Below, in pieces: positions 63,350-64,000 of a DNA stretch of 64,000 nucleotides; position 1 is the first letter of the stretch, and the number at the start of each line of letters is the position of its first letter. Source of the DNA: Fermentibacter sp964564435 (GTDB lineage: Bacteria; Fermentibacterota; Fermentibacteria; Fermentibacterales; Fermentibacteraceae). Below the pieces are notes generated by a model that was not told the origin of the DNA, ran no database searches, and worked only from the letters and a program-made list of their open reading frames with translations. The stretch is taken from NCBI GenBank assembly GCA_964564435.1, contig CAZMAT010000012.1, forward strand, positions 13,411 to 77,410, written 5' to 3'. The translations under genes were made by a program, and so were the position numbers.

Positions 63350-63425
63350 TGGTGGAGATGGCCGGGCTCGAACCGGCGACCTACGGCTTGCAAAGCCGTC
63401 GCTCTGCCAACTGAGCTACACCCCC
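63350..63425 (-). tRNA. tRNA-Ala (TGC)
   Basis: 76 nt, CCA encoded. Starts GGGGGTGTAGCTCAG; anticodon loop TTTGCAA; T loop GGTTCGAGC. Sits in the 16S-23S spacer. Confidence 0.96.
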
Positions 63426-63449
63426 TTCTACCGGCAAGCCGCCAGGCCC

Positions 63450-63526
63450 TGGTGGGCCTGACTAGACTCGAACTAGTGACCTCGCGCTTATCAGGCGCGC
63501 GCTCTAACCACCTGAGCTACAGGCCC
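63450..63526 (-). tRNA. tRNA-Ile (GAT)
   Basis: 77 nt, CCA encoded. Starts GGGCCTGTAGCTCAG; anticodon loop CTGATAA; T loop AGTTCGAGT. 24 bp from tRNA-Ala in the usual Ile-Ala spacer order. Confidence 0.96.
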
Positions 63527-63652
63527 GCACAGGGCGGGAGGTCACTTAGCCCCCCGGCAAAAGTATGGATCGAGAGAAGGCAGACACCACTCGCACACTG
63601 TGCTCAACCTGGAGTGCCGGAGAACCTTTCGGCCCTCCGGTTACACACCTTA

Positions 63653-64000
<348 letters not shown>

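Overview
This window is a piece of a high-GC, gene-dense bacterial chromosome, probably from a metagenome assembly: it holds two runs of exactly 100 N, at 10158-10257 and 38231-38330. Four things point, as inference only, to an uncultured lineage near the FCB (Fibrobacteres-Chlorobi-Bacteroidetes) group. Many exported proteins end in a beta-sandwich tail of the type IX secretion / FlgD-Ig kind. A gingipain-like C25 peptidase is present. tRNA m5U54 is made by the folate enzyme TrmFO. Secreted beta-propeller and lipoprotein genes are numerous. The 3' end of the 16S gene carries a normal anti-Shine-Dalgarno sequence. Starts include ATG, GTG, TTG and, on good evidence, one CTG.

Layout. 1-4513: a VIT-domain protein cut by the window edge, a small exported protein, and a minus-strand pair (C25 peptidase, then a sulfatase-fold lipoprotein). 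4653-9862: glycogen/alpha-glucan phosphorylase meets a large HEAT-repeat protein tail to tail, their stop codons sharing a CTAG. 9958-10658: a selenocysteine tRNA, a hairpin-rich 113-bp repeat with the first N gap, and a 205-bp inverted-repeat element that supplies the end of tcdA. 10633-13918 (minus): tcdA, tatD, a DUF4282 membrane protein and two related lipoproteins. 13985-19565 (minus): pyrG-purF-guaA-yitT, a nucleotide-synthesis operon whose first three products are all glutamine amidotransferases. 19687-27235 (plus): two M16 zinc peptidases around a deacetylase-like exported protein. 27230-31290: an EamA transporter, then an anaerobic ribonucleotide reductase locus with two NrdR boxes, in which the glycyl-radical domain of NrdD is a separate 60-residue gene, followed by nrdG. 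31497-38104: a YgiQ radical-SAM protein, a PUR-domain protein, a secreted GH85 endoglycosidase and small envelope proteins.

38105-38410 holds the second gap, a hairpin and a 3' tRNA fragment. 38411-44835 (minus): a lipoprotein and a TetR/HlyD/ABC/ABC/ABC-2/ABC-2 exporter operon laid out like E. coli cecR-ybhG-ybhF-ybhS-ybhR, with ybhF as two genes. 44864-48383: a beta-propeller protein, trmFO and a REP-associated transposase. 48547-54992: a long-chain acyl-CoA synthetase, an RRM RNA-binding protein behind a long leader, a class III cyclase-TolB-TPR regulator, and an overlapping ferredoxin-like/acetyltransferase pair. 55363-60004: secreted proteins (one frameshifted), a second EamA transporter and an NlpC/P60 hydrolase. 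60045-64000 (minus): a classic rRNA operon, 16S (partial)-tRNA-Ile-tRNA-Ala-23S-5S-terminator.

Together the genes describe a cell with anaerobic dNTP synthesis, storage-glucan breakdown, selenocysteine decoding and a large exported, protein- and glycan-degrading envelope proteome. Both N gaps look like 55-mer assembly-graph joints rather than real missing sequence.
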